From Acidimicrobiia bacterium (GTDB taxonomy: Bacteria; Actinomycetota; Acidimicrobiia; Acidimicrobiales; Poriferisodalaceae), in the NCBI GenBank assembly GCA_022820925.1, contig JAJEEO010000008.1, forward strand, positions 124,001 through 188,000: a stretch of 64,000 nt of DNA. The letters are read 5' to 3'. The stretch's first letter is position 1. Each line of letters opens with the position of its first letter. Below the pieces are notes generated by a model, which was given only the letters and a program-made list of their open reading frames with translations, made no database searches and was not told where the DNA came from. The position numbers and the translations under genes were made by a program. Of this stretch, positions 55,451-64,000 are shown one piece after another.

Positions 55451-55530
55451 GAGGCTGAGCCGATAGGCGAAGCCGTGGCCCGAGCGGCCCGTGAGCGAAG
55501 CGAACAAGAGCGGGAGGTGACAGGTGACGC
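55451..55530 (+). repeat. Interspersed 80-bp repeat, copy 2, upstream of smpB
   Basis: The plus-strand copy of the repeat at 5452-5531. It ends just inside the smpB reading frame and contributes the GGGAGG ribosome site (55512-55517) and the GTG start. The GEAVARAARERSEQERE frame is also open here. Confidence 0.8.
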
Positions 55531-56021
55531 AACAAGCAGGCTCACCCTCACACGCGTCGTCGAGCAGTCGGGTCGTTGTCGCGTCGAACCGGCGCGCGCG
55601 ACGGAACTACGAGGTGCTCGACACCTTCGAGTGCGGCATGGTGCTGCGCGGCACCGAGGTGAAGTCGCTGCGCGCCGGCGGTGCCCAGATGGGAGATGCC
55701 TACGCCCGGGTCCGCAACGACGAGATGTGGCTCATGGGCCTGCACATCGCCCCGTGGACCCATGCTTCGGCGGCCATGGGCCACGAGGTCGAGCGCCCGC
55801 GCAAGCTGCTGATGCACCGCGCCGAGATCAACCGGCTGCGGGCTCGCACCGAGCAGGACCGGCTGCAGCTGATCCCTCTGGAGATCTACTTCCGCGATGG
55901 GCGCGCCAAGCTCGAACTCGGCCTGGCCCGCGGCCGTCGCCTGTATGACAAGCGCCACGCCATCCGCAAGCGCGAGACCGACCTCGAGGCACGGCGGGCG
56001 CTGAGACATCGGCCCGCTTGA
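55524..56021 (+). CDS. smpB: SsrA-binding protein SmpB
   Basis: A 165-residue RNA-binding protein that brings tmRNA to stalled ribosomes; rescued products are then degraded by ClpXP, also encoded in this window. Motifs: ASNRRARRNYEVLDTFECGMVLRGTEVKSLR and GRRLYDKRHAIRKRETD. GTG at 55524 follows GGGAGG at 6 nt, supplied by the interspersed repeat. The tmRNA gene itself was not seen nearby. Confidence 0.95.
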   Translation: MTQQAGSPSHASSSSRVVVASNRRARRNYEVLDTFECGMVLRGTEVKSLRAGGAQMGDAYARVRNDEMWLMGLHIAPWTHASAAMGHEVERPRKLLMHRAEINRLRARTEQDRLQLIPLEIYFRDGRAKLELGLARGRRLYDKRHAIRKRETDLEARRALRHRPA

Positions 56022-56063
56022 CGGCGGCGAGAAATCAGGCCGTCTGAGAGGCGGTCAAGCAGT

Positions 56064-56876
56064 TCAGGCGAATGCCGCGGCTGCGATGCGGGCGACCTGG
56101 GCAGGCTGATCGAAGTCGCCCTGGTGGCCAGCGTCATCGAGCACATGGGTGCCCACCACGTTCGGCAACGCATCAGCCCAGCGCTGCAAGTACGACACCG
56201 GGATGATCCGATCCTTGGCACCGTGCACCAACGTCACCGGATTGGTCACCCGGTGCAGGCGCTCGGCCAAGCCCCACTCGGGCAGCGGCCAGATCAGCTG
56301 GGCCGCAGCCGTGCGCGTCAGGTAGCGGTGCACGCCGTGCTCCACCACCATGTCGGCGGGCAGGTCGGCCGGATCGTCGAAGAACGCCGCCGAGGCCTCG
56401 GTGTCGTCGGTCAGCATCGCCCGCTGCACGCTCAGGGTCGTGCCGAACGGATCGGCCACCGGGTCGTCGTCGTCCCACAGACCGAACGGCGAGATGAGCA
56501 CCAGCGGCCCGAACGCCTCCGGCCGCACTGCTGCCACCTCCAATGCCAGCATGGCGCCCACGCTGGATGCCACCAGCGGAGCACCCGCCAGTCCGGCCAC
56601 ATCGACGATCTCGCTCGTCGCCACTACCCAGTCGTGCAGGTTCCGCAGGCCGTCGGGCTCGCTCGACCCGGTGAAGCCAGGCAGGCTCGGTGCCACCACA
56701 CGGTGTCCCGCTGCGGCCAATTCCTCAAGCACCCCGTGCACACCGGGATTGCCGAGCATCCCGTGCAAGTAGCCCACCGCGGGCCCTTCGCCCAGCTCGA
56801 CGACCCCGACATGGCCGTCCCGGAACGGCAACGTCCCCGGTGCGAAATGGCCTGCGAGCGGCGTCGCCCCACTCAC
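56064..56876 (-). CDS. Alpha/beta hydrolase, candidate C-C bond or ester hydrolase
   Basis: A 270-residue alpha/beta hydrolase with HGMLGNPGVHG (oxyanion), ASSVGAML (nucleophile Ser), Asp in HGAKDRII and His in DDAGHQGDFD. Its layout is like meta-cleavage product hydrolases, and the neighbouring monooxygenase and extradiol enzyme suit that role. GTG at 56876 overlaps the stop of the LLM gene (GTGA), so the two are translationally coupled. Confidence 0.86.
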   Translation of the reverse strand: MSGATPLAGHFAPGTLPFRDGHVGVVELGEGPAVGYLHGMLGNPGVHGVLEELAAAGHRVVAPSLPGFTGSSEPDGLRNLHDWVVATSEIVDVAGLAGAPLVASSVGAMLALEVAAVRPEAFGPLVLISPFGLWDDDDPVADPFGTTLSVQRAMLTDDTEASAAFFDDPADLPADMVVEHGVHRYLTRTAAAQLIWPLPEWGLAERLHRVTNPVTLVHGAKDRIIPVSYLQRWADALPNVVGTHVLDDAGHQGDFDQPAQVARIAAAAFA

Positions 56877-58168
56877 TGGGCGCGGCTCCCCACCGCCGCG
56901 AGCTGCTGGTCGCCTTTGGGCCACCAGTGGTCTTCGTACTCGTCCTCGAACAACCCGGCGACCTCGGGCATCACCTGGGTGGCGTACATCTCGGTGTTCA
57001 TCTTCACCAGCTCGGGATCCATGTTCCCGAAATGGCTGAACACCATCAGGTGGCCCACGTTCATGGTCGTGGCCAGCTCGTGCACCTGCTCGGTGACTTG
57101 GGTGGGATTGCCCAGGATGATGTAGCCCTTCTCCACCATGTCCTCGAAGCTCAGCTTCTTCGAGCCGTACGAGGGCTTGGCAGCGCCGGCCTTGGCGGCG
57201 TCGGCCGCGTTGGCCTCGCGCCGGGCGGTGGCTTCCCGCGCGGCCCGCTCGACCATGCCTTCCACGCCGGCGCGCACCGTGTTGGGCGTCTTGTAACCGG
57301 GCGGGTCGGCATAGCCGGCGTACACGTGCAGGCAGGTGTTGAAGAAGTACTCGGCGGGCTCGCGGTACAGGTCCCACGCCTCGGCCTCAGTGTCGGCCAC
57401 GGCGATGAACTGCGCGAAGCCTCCCTGGAACGGGTTGGTCTCCTTGCCGAGCTCCTGCACCTTCTTCCAGAAGCCCTGCATGGTGCGCAGGCCGGCCTTG
57501 TACCCGAAGTAGCTGAGATAGCAGTACACGAGGTCTTCCGCGGCGCACCAGTCCCAGGTGTCCACCGAGCCGCCGCCGGGAATCCAGATCGGCGGGTGGG
57601 GCTGCTGCACCGGCCGCGGCCACACGTTGACGTAGCGCAGCTTGTTGTAGTTGCCGTTGAAGCTGAACACCTCGTCCGACGTCCACGCCTGGCGGATGAG
57701 ATCGACGCCCTCGTGGTAGCGCTCACGCAGCGTGGCCGGGTTCTGGCCGTAGGCATAGATGGTGTCCATCGGCGAGCCCACTGGGAAGCCGGCGATCATG
57801 CGCCCGCCGGTGATGCCGTCCAGCATGGCGATCTCCTCGGCCACCCGCAGCGGCGGGTTGTAGAGCGCCACCGAGTCGCCCAGCACGACGATGTTGGTGT
57901 CGGGGCAGTTGCGTGACAGCGCCGCGGCGATGATGTTCGGGCTGGGCATCAGCCCGTAGCCGTTGGAGTGGTGCTCGTTGATGCCCACAGCGTCGAACCC
58001 GCACTGTGCTGCGAACTCGAGCTGGTCGAGATACGCGTTGTAGGTCTGGTGGCCGACGGTGGGGTCGTACAGCTTGGGGTCGATGTCCACCCACACCGAG
58101 CGGTGCTGCTCGGGGAAATCCGGCGGCAGCTCCGGATAGGGCATCAGATGGAAGAAGATCGACTTCAC
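56873..58168 (-). CDS. Luciferase-like (LLM-class) flavin monooxygenase
   Basis: A 431-residue TIM-barrel monooxygenase of the bacterial-luciferase superfamily; length and the NEHHSNGYGLMPSPN, LYNPPLRVAEEIAMLD and GRMIAGFPVGSP blocks match the FMN-type group rather than the short F420 group. It probably oxidises an organic substrate with reduced flavin. GTG at 58168 follows GAGGAG. The candidate operator at 58245-58258 lies 77 bp upstream. Confidence 0.88.
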   Translation of the reverse strand: MKSIFFHLMPYPELPPDFPEQHRSVWVDIDPKLYDPTVGHQTYNAYLDQLEFAAQCGFDAVGINEHHSNGYGLMPSPNIIAAALSRNCPDTNIVVLGDSVALYNPPLRVAEEIAMLDGITGGRMIAGFPVGSPMDTIYAYGQNPATLRERYHEGVDLIRQAWTSDEVFSFNGNYNKLRYVNVWPRPVQQPHPPIWIPGGGSVDTWDWCAAEDLVYCYLSYFGYKAGLRTMQGFWKKVQELGKETNPFQGGFAQFIAVADTEAEAWDLYREPAEYFFNTCLHVYAGYADPPGYKTPNTVRAGVEGMVERAAREATARREANAADAAKAGAAKPSYGSKKLSFEDMVEKGYIILGNPTQVTEQVHELATTMNVGHLMVFSHFGNMDPELVKMNTEMYATQVMPEVAGLFEDEYEDHWWPKGDQQLAAVGSRAQ

Positions 58169-58244
58169 GGCGTGCTCCTCGCGGCTCGCCAGAAAATCTA
58201 CTCCGCGTTCGACTCTGCGTCGCTAACGACGCGCGCCTGCTGCG

Positions 58245-58258
58245 CCTAGCGCGCTCAG
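58245..58258. promoter_or_regulatory. Candidate operator (CTGA-N6-TCAG family), left half imperfect
   Basis: CCTAGCGCGCTCAG lies 77 bp before the LLM start at 58168 and overlaps the stop codon of the HpaB-type gene. The right half TCAG and the GCGC core match the other four sites. Confidence 0.4.
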
Positions 58259-59820
58259 TCCCAGTCGCGGCCCACGATGGAGACGTCGTCGGGGTTGAAG
58301 AAGCCCGGGAGGTTCCAGCCGTCGAGGTCGTACTCGGCCATGCACTGCTCGGCGAAGCCTTCGAGCATCTGGGTCATCGATCCCATGCCGGGAATCTCGA
58401 AGTCGGCGACATCGAGATTCTCGTAGCGGATCTGCTCGTTGTTGCCGGCGTAGTTGCGCTCGTACAACTCGTGACGGCCGCCGAACTCGCTGCCCATGGC
58501 ATCCCACAGGAGCTTCATGATCTTCATCCGCTCGAGTGCCGGGATGTCGTTCGAGCCCCGCACATAGCGTTCGAGGTACGGCCGGATCTCGTCGGAACTG
58601 AAGTCCTTCGCGTTCGAGTTGACGTAGATCAGCCCGGAGCCGACCACCGATTCCACGATGTCCTTGATGCGCGGGTAGAAGTACGGCGTGAACGTGCGGT
58701 AGGCCATGCCGTACAGCAGCGACGGCTGCACGGCACCGTTCTCCCACGGGTCAGGGCTCTTGGCCATGGCATCGCTGAGACCCCACATCAGGTTGCGGAT
58801 CGCGATCACCTCGCCCAAGTTGGCCTGGACGCCCCGGAATTCGCGGGTGCCGGTGGCTCGCAGTGCCTTCGACAGCAGGCCGGCGATGAAGTCGAGCTTC
58901 ACGCACAGCCGGGCCAGGCCGTGGAACGTGAATCGAGGGATGAAGCCCGACGCCGGGAAGAAGTTGTTGGCGTTGTCCAAGTCGCCGTAGAGGAACACGT
59001 TCTCCCACGGGATCAGCACCTGGTCGAATACCAGGATCGAGTCGTTCTCATCCAGCCGGCTCGACAGCGGGTAGTCGAACACGCTGCCGGTGGCTGCGGC
59101 CTGCAGCTCGTAGGAGTTGCGGCAGATCAGCTTCACGCCCGGCGAGTCCATCGGCGTCGTGCAGACGATGGCGTAGGCCGGATCCTGCAGCGGCACCGGG
59201 CCGAAGTGGGCGATGAAGTTGTAGTGCGTGAGCGCCGAGCCGGTCGCCACGACCTTGGCGCCCGACAGGATCAGCCCGTTATCGGTCTCGCGCTCCACGT
59301 GCATGCACACGTCGGCGATCTGGTCGGCGCCCAGGTGCCGGTCGACTGGCGGGTGCACGATGGCGTGATTCCAGTACGACACCTCTTCCTGGCTGCGGCG
59401 GTACCAGTACTTGGCATTGTCGTAGTAGTCGCCATAGAACTCGGGGAAGGCCCCCAGCGTGCCCAGGAACGAGGCCTTGTAGTCGGGGCTGCGGCCCATC
59501 CACCCGTAGGTCAGCCGCTGCCAGCCGGCAATCGCATCTCGTGCGCCGACGAGATCGTCCGCGCTGTGCGGCACGCGGAAGAACTTGTGCGTCCTGCCGC
59601 CCGAGCCCGTGTCTGTCTCGCACGTCAGCACGTCCTGCTGGGCAGGATCGTGCAGGGCGTCATACAGCCGGGCGATGGAACGCACGCTGTTGCGGAACGC
59701 CGGATGCGTGGTGACATCACGCACCTTGTCGCCCTGGAAGTACACGGTGCGCCCGTCACGCAGGCTCTCGATGTACTCCTCGCCGGTCATCGGCGACCAA
59801 GTCTCGGTGGACTCGCTCAT
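58255..59820 (-). CDS. HpaB/PvcC-family flavin monooxygenase (4-hydroxyphenylacetate 3-hydroxylase type)
   Basis: A 521-residue FADH2-dependent oxygenase that would ortho-hydroxylate a phenol to a catechol. It has [47 protein letters not shown] and the [23 protein letters not shown] segment of the acyl-CoA-dehydrogenase-like fold. A flavin reductase (HpaC) is not adjacent. ATG at 59820 follows GGGGGGAAG; the frame continues upstream without homology. Confidence 0.9.
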   Translation of the reverse strand: MSESTETWSPMTGEEYIESLRDGRTVYFQGDKVRDVTTHPAFRNSVRSIARLYDALHDPAQQDVLTCETDTGSGGRTHKFFRVPHSADDLVGARDAIAGWQRLTYGWMGRSPDYKASFLGTLGAFPEFYGDYYDNAKYWYRRSQEEVSYWNHAIVHPPVDRHLGADQIADVCMHVERETDNGLILSGAKVVATGSALTHYNFIAHFGPVPLQDPAYAIVCTTPMDSPGVKLICRNSYELQAAATGSVFDYPLSSRLDENDSILVFDQVLIPWENVFLYGDLDNANNFFPASGFIPRFTFHGLARLCVKLDFIAGLLSKALRATGTREFRGVQANLGEVIAIRNLMWGLSDAMAKSPDPWENGAVQPSLLYGMAYRTFTPYFYPRIKDIVESVVGSGLIYVNSNAKDFSSDEIRPYLERYVRGSNDIPALERMKIMKLLWDAMGSEFGGRHELYERNYAGNNEQIRYENLDVADFEIPGMGSMTQMLEGFAEQCMAEYDLDGWNLPGFFNPDDVSIVGRDWD

Positions 59821-59883
59821 CTCGGCTTCCCCCCTGTGTTGCGGCCGGGATTCGGCCCAGACACTAACGCAGGCGGAAATGGA

Positions 59884-59897
59884 ATGAGCACGCTCAG
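59884..59897. promoter_or_regulatory. Candidate operator ATGAGCACGCTCAG
   Basis: A near-perfect TGAGC-AC-GCTCA palindrome 64 bp upstream of the HpaB-type gene, matching the sites before four other minus-strand genes in the cluster. Confidence 0.5.
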
Positions 59898-59920
59898 TGT
59901 TTTGCTGCGGCGGGGCTCGT

Positions 59921-60889
59921 TCAGGGGATGAGCAGGACCTTGCCGGTCGTGGCGCGGCCTTGCAGGGCCTCATGCGCAGCGCGCGCTTCGGACATCGGGA
60001 AGCGAGCTCCGATGCGCACGTCGAGGCGGCCCTCGGCGATCCAACCGAAGAGGTCGTCGGCCCGACCCTCCAGTTCGGTGCGGGTTGCCGTGTGGTCGCC
60101 GAGCGTCGGACGGGTGAGGAACAGCGACCCGCCCGTCGACAGCCGCAGAGGCGGCATCGGCGGCACCGGGCCCGACGCGTTGCCGAAGGTGACCATCATC
60201 CCCCGCGGCCGCAGCACCTCCAGGCCCCGCTCGAACGTGTCGGCGCCCACGCCGTCGTAGATCACATCCAGCGGACGCGGCCCGGCGATCCGCTCGACGG
60301 CGTCGCCGAAGTCGTCGTCGCGGTAGTTGATGACGTGGTCAGCCCCCGCTGCCCCTGCCAACTCGGCCTTGTCGGCGGTACCGACGGTCGTGAACACCTC
60401 AGCGCCGCGCATCTTGGCCATCTGGATGAGCAGCAGTCCGACACCGCCGGCGCCGGCGTGGATGAGGCATCGATGCCCGGGCTCGAGCGGGAAGGTCGAG
60501 CAGGCCAGAAAGTGGGCGGTCATGCCTTGCAGCATCGTGGCGGCACCCAGCTCGGTGCTCGCACCGTCGGGCAGCACGATCGCGACGCGGGCGGGCACCT
60601 GGGCCTTCTCCGCATACGTGCCAGGGTGCCCCGTCCACGCCACCTTGTCCCCGACGGCGATCCCTTCGACGCCGTCGCCCACTTCGGCAACGGCGCCGGC
60701 GCCCTCCACGCCGGAGATGAACGGCAGCGGCATCGGGTACAGGCCGCTGCGGTGGTAGGTGTCGATGTAGTTGACACCCGCCGCCTCGACGTCGACGACC
60801 AGCGTTCCTGGTTCTGCGACCGGGTCGTCGACCTCGGTCCAGACGAGGGCTTCGGGTCCGCCCGGCTCGGTTACCTGGATGGCGTGCAC
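59921..60889 (-). CDS. NADPH:quinone oxidoreductase (QorA-like)
   Basis: A 322-residue zinc-free MDR enzyme. [30 protein letters not shown] (NADPH) and [17 protein letters not shown] mark the QOR group. It may reduce a quinone formed by the adjacent hydroxylase. GTG at 60889 follows GAGGAG; a candidate operator is 69 bp upstream. Confidence 0.9.
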   Translation of the reverse strand: MHAIQVTEPGGPEALVWTEVDDPVAEPGTLVVDVEAAGVNYIDTYHRSGLYPMPLPFISGVEGAGAVAEVGDGVEGIAVGDKVAWTGHPGTYAEKAQVPARVAIVLPDGASTELGAATMLQGMTAHFLACSTFPLEPGHRCLIHAGAGGVGLLLIQMAKMRGAEVFTTVGTADKAELAGAAGADHVINYRDDDFGDAVERIAGPRPLDVIYDGVGADTFERGLEVLRPRGMMVTFGNASGPVPPMPPLRLSTGGSLFLTRPTLGDHTATRTELEGRADDLFGWIAEGRLDVRIGARFPMSEARAAHEALQGRATTGKVLLIP

Positions 60890-60957
60890 GGCAGTCTCCT
60901 CGGGGCGCGCCGCGACTGTCCGGTCACGGGCGGGTCGTACTGAACACAGCGGACCGG

Positions 60958-60971
60958 CTGAAAGAACTCAG
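60958..60971. promoter_or_regulatory. Candidate operator CTGAAAGAACTCAG
   Basis: CTGA-N6-TCAG, extended to GGCTGA/TCAGCC, 69 bp upstream of the quinone oxidoreductase. Its core differs from the GCGC core of the others. Confidence 0.4.
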
Positions 60972-60983
60972 CCGCGGCGGAGC

Positions 60984-61556
60984 TCAGCTGCGATCGAAGT
61001 TGGTCTCGTAGTCGGTGGTGTCGACCAGCAGATCCTCTTCGGGGAGGATGTTTGCGTAGTTGAGCGCGCCGTTGATGTCGTGATCCCAGACCTCGGCGGG
61101 CAGCTCGTAGAGCACCTCGACGCCGTAGCCGTTGGGATCGTTGATGTACACGCTGTGGGTCATGCCGTGGTCGACCCGCAGGTTCATCTTGACGCCGTTG
61201 TCCTTGAGGAACTGCACCTGCTCCAGCCACGATTCCCGGTCGGGATAGGTGATGGCGATGTGGTTGACCGCGCACGCTCCGGAGAACATGTCCCACTGCT
61301 CGGGCGGCTCGGGCAGCTGGGGCATCTCCACCAGGGCGACGTCGTGGTGGTTCACGTCGTCGATGACGCCGCTGTAGAACTGCATCTTGTACGGAGGGAC
61401 GTTGTACCGATCAGCGTCCAGAGCGCCGACCTGCTTGAAGCCCAGCAGATCGCTCCAGAAGTGATGCGATTCCTCCATGTTGCGGACGTTCAGCACGAGG
61501 TGATTCACGCCTCGTGGCGTCACCGCAGTCGTGCGCTTGGCGATGGTGTCGGTCAT
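60984..61556 (-). CDS. Extradiol-dioxygenase-type VOC protein
   Basis: A 190-residue member of the type I extradiol dioxygenase family. The 2-His-1-carboxylate triad is complete: His19 in GVNHLVL, His99 in AVNHIAI and Glu147 in GYGVEVLYE. It would cleave a catecholic ring next to the diol. Its length is that of single-module catechol 2,3-dioxygenase-like proteins. ATG at 61556 follows GGGG; a candidate operator is 107 bp upstream. Confidence 0.87.
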   Translation of the reverse strand: MTDTIAKRTTAVTPRGVNHLVLNVRNMEESHHFWSDLLGFKQVGALDADRYNVPPYKMQFYSGVIDDVNHHDVALVEMPQLPEPPEQWDMFSGACAVNHIAITYPDRESWLEQVQFLKDNGVKMNLRVDHGMTHSVYINDPNGYGVEVLYELPAEVWDHDINGALNYANILPEEDLLVDTTDYETNFDRS

Positions 61557-61662
61557 GAGCTACCCCTGTGATTTCTGTCGACGTGCCTTGCAACGGATGG
61601 TTGGATCCGACCGGCCCGCACTGATGCGGAGCATAGTCACATCTCCAGCCCTTCTGAAAATT

Positions 61663-61676
61663 CTGACTGCGCTCAG
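61663..61676. promoter_or_regulatory. Candidate operator CTGACTGCGCTCAG
   Basis: CTGA-N6-TCAG with the shared right half CGCTCAG, 107 bp upstream of the extradiol-type gene. Confidence 0.45.
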
Positions 61677-61694
61677 CTAATGGCGCGCCGCATC

Positions 61695-62645
61695 TCAGAG
61701 CGCTTCGATCAGCGGCTTGACCTCCGCGGCTATCCACTCGGGGACCGTGTCGTCTTCGTGGCAGAAATGCTCGAACACCACCTCGTCGAGGCCGAGATCG
61801 CGCAGTTGCCCGCAGTGGTCGACGAGCTGGGCGATCGAGCCTTGCCACGGGCCGTGCCCTGCCGCGATGGCATCTTCGAGGCTGATGCCCGAGCCCTCGG
61901 GCGCCATCATGTCCAAGAAGCGCTGCAGCACCATGTCTTCTTGCTGCTTGTCGGGCCCGATCGTGGCGAAGATCAGCATCGACTTGCGAATGTCTGCGGG
62001 GTCTCGGCCCACGTCCTCGCAGTGGCGGGCGAGCGCTTCGTTCGCTGCCCGGAAGCCGTCGACGTCGAGCGGGGTGGTGTTCCACTCATAGGCGTGCTCG
62101 GCAACGATGCGCAGCGTCCGGCGCGGCCCGCTGCCCCCGATGAGGATCGGCGGCCGGCCGGGCGGCGGGTGAGGCTTCGAATTCGTGCCGCTGATGCGGA
62201 AGTACTCACCCTCGAACGTTCCCGAGTCTGAGTACCAGAGCTCCTTCATGAGCGCGATCGCCTCTTCCAGACGGTCGTAACGCTCGGGACCGGCCGGGAA
62301 GTGAATGCCGTAGATCTCGTGCTCGTCGGGATACCAGCCGGCGCCCAGGCCCATCACGAAGCGGCCAGGCGCGAGCGCATCGAGCTGCTGTGCCATGCGG
62401 CCCACGTTGACCGGCTCGCGGAACGTCACCGGCGTGACCAGCGGCCCGAACCGGATGCGTTCGGTCTCCTCCGCTGCCATGACAAACGACAGGTAGACGT
62501 CGATGGCGTCCTTCTGCTTGCCGTTGAAGTAGTGATCAGAACGGAACAGCGAGTTGAAGCCCAGGCGCTCGATGAGCTGGCAGACATGGCGCCACCGTTC
62601 CCAGCCCAGCGGTGTTGCCTCTCCGATGATGATGCCGACGTCCAT
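61695..62645 (-). CDS. LLM-class F420-dependent oxidoreductase
   Basis: A 316-residue TIM-barrel enzyme with FNSLFRSDHYFN, PLVTPVTFREPVNVGRMAQQLD and GRFVMGLGAGWYPDEH, typical of actinobacterial F420-linked enzymes. It could reduce or oxidise an intermediate of the aromatic pathway. ATG at 62645 follows GGGGAGG. No matching operator was found upstream. Confidence 0.87.
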   Translation of the reverse strand: MDVGIIIGEATPLGWERWRHVCQLIERLGFNSLFRSDHYFNGKQKDAIDVYLSFVMAAEETERIRFGPLVTPVTFREPVNVGRMAQQLDALAPGRFVMGLGAGWYPDEHEIYGIHFPAGPERYDRLEEAIALMKELWYSDSGTFEGEYFRISGTNSKPHPPPGRPPILIGGSGPRRTLRIVAEHAYEWNTTPLDVDGFRAANEALARHCEDVGRDPADIRKSMLIFATIGPDKQQEDMVLQRFLDMMAPEGSGISLEDAIAAGHGPWQGSIAQLVDHCGQLRDLGLDEVVFEHFCHEDDTVPEWIAAEVKPLIEAL

Positions 62646-62716
62646 GACTGCCTCCCCGGGTTGGCGAGTCGGAGCGTAGCCTCAGCGCGATTGCCTACTC
62701 GAAGCCGGAGAATGAC

Positions 62717-63151
62717 ATGGCTGATGACACCGACACGGCTGCTGGACGCTCGCTGACGCTCGCGGGAGCCCGCAAGGCACTCGACGCTGCGCTGGCCAAG
62801 GCCGAGGCGATGGATCGGCGGTTCTGCATCGCCGTGACCGACACCTCGGGCGAGCCAGTCGCGACCGCTCGCATGGACGGCGCACCGCGGCTGTCGGCTG
62901 GCATCGCGCTCAACAAGGCATTCACCGTGGCCGGCTTCGGCGGCATGCCCAGCGGCAACTGGTGGAACCTGATCAAGGATGAGCCGTCGCTGGTGCACGG
63001 CATCACCCACACGCCACGCCTCATCGTGTTCGGCGGCGGCGTGGGGATCTTCGCCGACGGCGAGCTGGTGGGTGCCATCGGTGTGTCGGGCGGCTCCGCC
63101 GACGAGGACACCGAGGTCGCCCAGGCCGGCGCCGACGCACTCGCCGGCTAG
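62717..63151 (+). CDS. GlcG/HbpS-family protein
   Basis: A 144-residue small alpha/beta protein of the GlcG/HbpS (heme-binding DUF336) family, with RRFCIAVTDTSGEPVATARMDGA and FGGGVGIFADGELVGAIGVSGG. Some homologues bind or degrade heme, others sit in catabolic operons with no known role. ATG at 62717 follows GGAGA. It is convergent with the RraA-like gene and divergent from the LLM gene. Confidence 0.85.
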   Translation: MADDTDTAAGRSLTLAGARKALDAALAKAEAMDRRFCIAVTDTSGEPVATARMDGAPRLSAGIALNKAFTVAGFGGMPSGNWWNLIKDEPSLVHGITHTPRLIVFGGGVGIFADGELVGAIGVSGGSADEDTEVAQAGADALAG

Positions 63152-63167
63152 CCGGAACCGGCTTGGC

Positions 63168-63893
63168 TCAATTCTGGCGATTTGCCAGCCACTCCTCGAA
63201 CTCGGCGCGGCGGTCCTTCGCGATGGGGAACGTGCCGATCGAGCTCTCGCCCGCAGCGACGCGCTCGATGGCCCACTCTTCTTCGATCTCCTGGGCGTAG
63301 GAGTCGTTGGCGACCTCTTCGGCCAGCAGCGCCGGGATCACCACAGCCCCCTCGCCGTCGCCCACGATGATGTCGCCTGGCAGCACCGTGACGCCGGCGC
63401 ACGCGATCGGCACCTGGTGCTCGAGCGGTGTGTGCAGCCGGCCGAGCGTGGCCGCGTGCGACGACTGGTGGTACACGGGCAGGCCCACATCGGCCACCGC
63501 AGGCGTGTCGCGCAGCGCACCGTCGGTGATGAAGCCGGACGCGCCGAGGTGCTTGATGCGCATCGTGAAGATGTCGCCGATCGTGCCCGCGTGCGGCTCG
63601 CCGCGGGCTTCCACGATCAGCACCTCTTCAGGCTCGATGGACTCCACGGCTCGACGCTGCGCGTTCGGACCCTGCAGGCGGCGCTCGAAGTCCTCACGCT
63701 TGGGAACGAAGCGCAGCGTGTGGGCGTAGCCGAGCATCCGCTGGCCCTCATTGAGCGGGCGGAGCCCGTTGAGGAAGCTGTTCTGCATCCCTCGTCGCTG
63801 CATCTGGCCGGCCAGCGTGGCGGTGGACACCGCGTTGAACTTCATGCGCATGTCGTCGGTGAGCTCCACCGGGCGGTGTTCTGCGTCGGCCAT
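63168..63893 (-). CDS. RraA-family aldolase-like protein
   Basis: A 241-residue protein of the RraA/4-hydroxy-4-methyl-2-oxoglutarate aldolase family. GFITDGALRD provides the Arg-Asp of the aldolase signature and GDIIVGDGEGAVVIP the family end motif. In ring-cleavage pathways such enzymes split the final oxo-acid to pyruvate. RNase E-inhibitor RraA itself is shorter, so aldolase is preferred. ATG at 63893 follows AAGGGGG. Confidence 0.86.
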   Translation of the reverse strand: MADAEHRPVELTDDMRMKFNAVSTATLAGQMQRRGMQNSFLNGLRPLNEGQRMLGYAHTLRFVPKREDFERRLQGPNAQRRAVESIEPEEVLIVEARGEPHAGTIGDIFTMRIKHLGASGFITDGALRDTPAVADVGLPVYHQSSHAATLGRLHTPLEHQVPIACAGVTVLPGDIIVGDGEGAVVIPALLAEEVANDSYAQEIEEEWAIERVAAGESSIGTFPIAKDRRAEFEEWLANRQN

Positions 63894-63981
63894 GGGATCC
63901 CCCTTGTTCTGCGCGGACCGGTCGATTCTGCATGTCGCCGGCACGCGCACTGTGCTTGCAGCAATGTAATCAGCACTCGGG

Positions 63982-63995
63982 CTGAGCGCGCTCAG
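63982..63995. promoter_or_regulatory. Candidate operator CTGAGCGCGCTCAG (perfect palindrome)
   Basis: A perfect 14-bp palindrome 89 bp upstream of the RraA-like gene, the best form of the motif shared with four other genes. Confidence 0.5.
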
Positions 63996-64000
63996 TTTGA

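Overview
The window is GC-rich chromosomal DNA, most likely from an uncultured actinobacterium of the Acidimicrobiia type. Pointers are F420/LLM-class flavin enzymes, CaiB-type CoA-transferases, fused HyuAB and a Rieske oxygenase in one stretch, a second ClpP, and a cysO-cysM-(lipoprotein)-metallophosphodiesterase-rph-rdgB order that recalls the mycobacterial Rv1335-Rv1341 region. A recurrent start architecture supports this: TANNNT sits 6-9 nt before the start codon of at least 13 genes that open transcription units, with no room for a Shine-Dalgarno (leaderless initiation). Genes inside operons mostly carry GGAGG-type sites. The lineage call is inference; no rRNA is present.

Layout. 1-3587: clpX (cut by the window edge) divergent from tig-clpP1. 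3591-3868: a tRNA-Gly(TCC) gene between two damaged copies, each interrupted by an 8-bp hairpin. 3908-14786: SDR and glyoxalase-like genes, mmsA, tRNA-Pro, a 3Fe-4S ferredoxin, an LLM enzyme, two Nudix proteins, a UvrD-family helicase with HRDC, folE, tRNA-Arg and a cupin. 14892-15911: a GrdB-like gene with an in-frame UGA in a UxxCxxT motif, followed at once by a SECIS-like hairpin; I read it as a selenoprotein. 16012-16406: a tandemly duplicated tRNA-His locus and tRNA-Lys. 16456-32375: beta-carbonic anhydrase, two AhpD-like proteins, an orphan solute-binding lipoprotein, a solitary vsr, ald, a CaiC-like ligase, a double-length CoA-transferase, an amidase, a second CoA-transferase, and a small zinc-ribbon gene frameshifted by a 20-bp tandem duplication.

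32521-47648: thioesterase, second amidase, a Rieske oxygenase (bridging Glu, as in quaternary-amine oxygenases) between two paralogous class-III aminotransferases, a fused HyuA-HyuB protein, a molybdenum hydroxylase large subunit and a DUF3179 lipoprotein. 47723-56021: thiolase, rpe, clpP2, rdgB, rph, Rv1339-like phosphodiesterase, cysM, cysO and smpB; an 80-bp repeat upstream of smpB recurs near 5.5 kb.

56064-64000: a likely aromatic ring-cleavage cluster: HpaB-type monooxygenase, extradiol-type VOC dioxygenase, alpha/beta hydrolase, RraA-type aldolase, quinone oxidoreductase and two LLM flavoenzymes. Five of its minus-strand units each have a CTGA-N6-TCAG-like palindrome 64-107 bp before the start codon, suggesting one shared regulator not encoded here. 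No CRISPR array, phage or transposase gene was seen.
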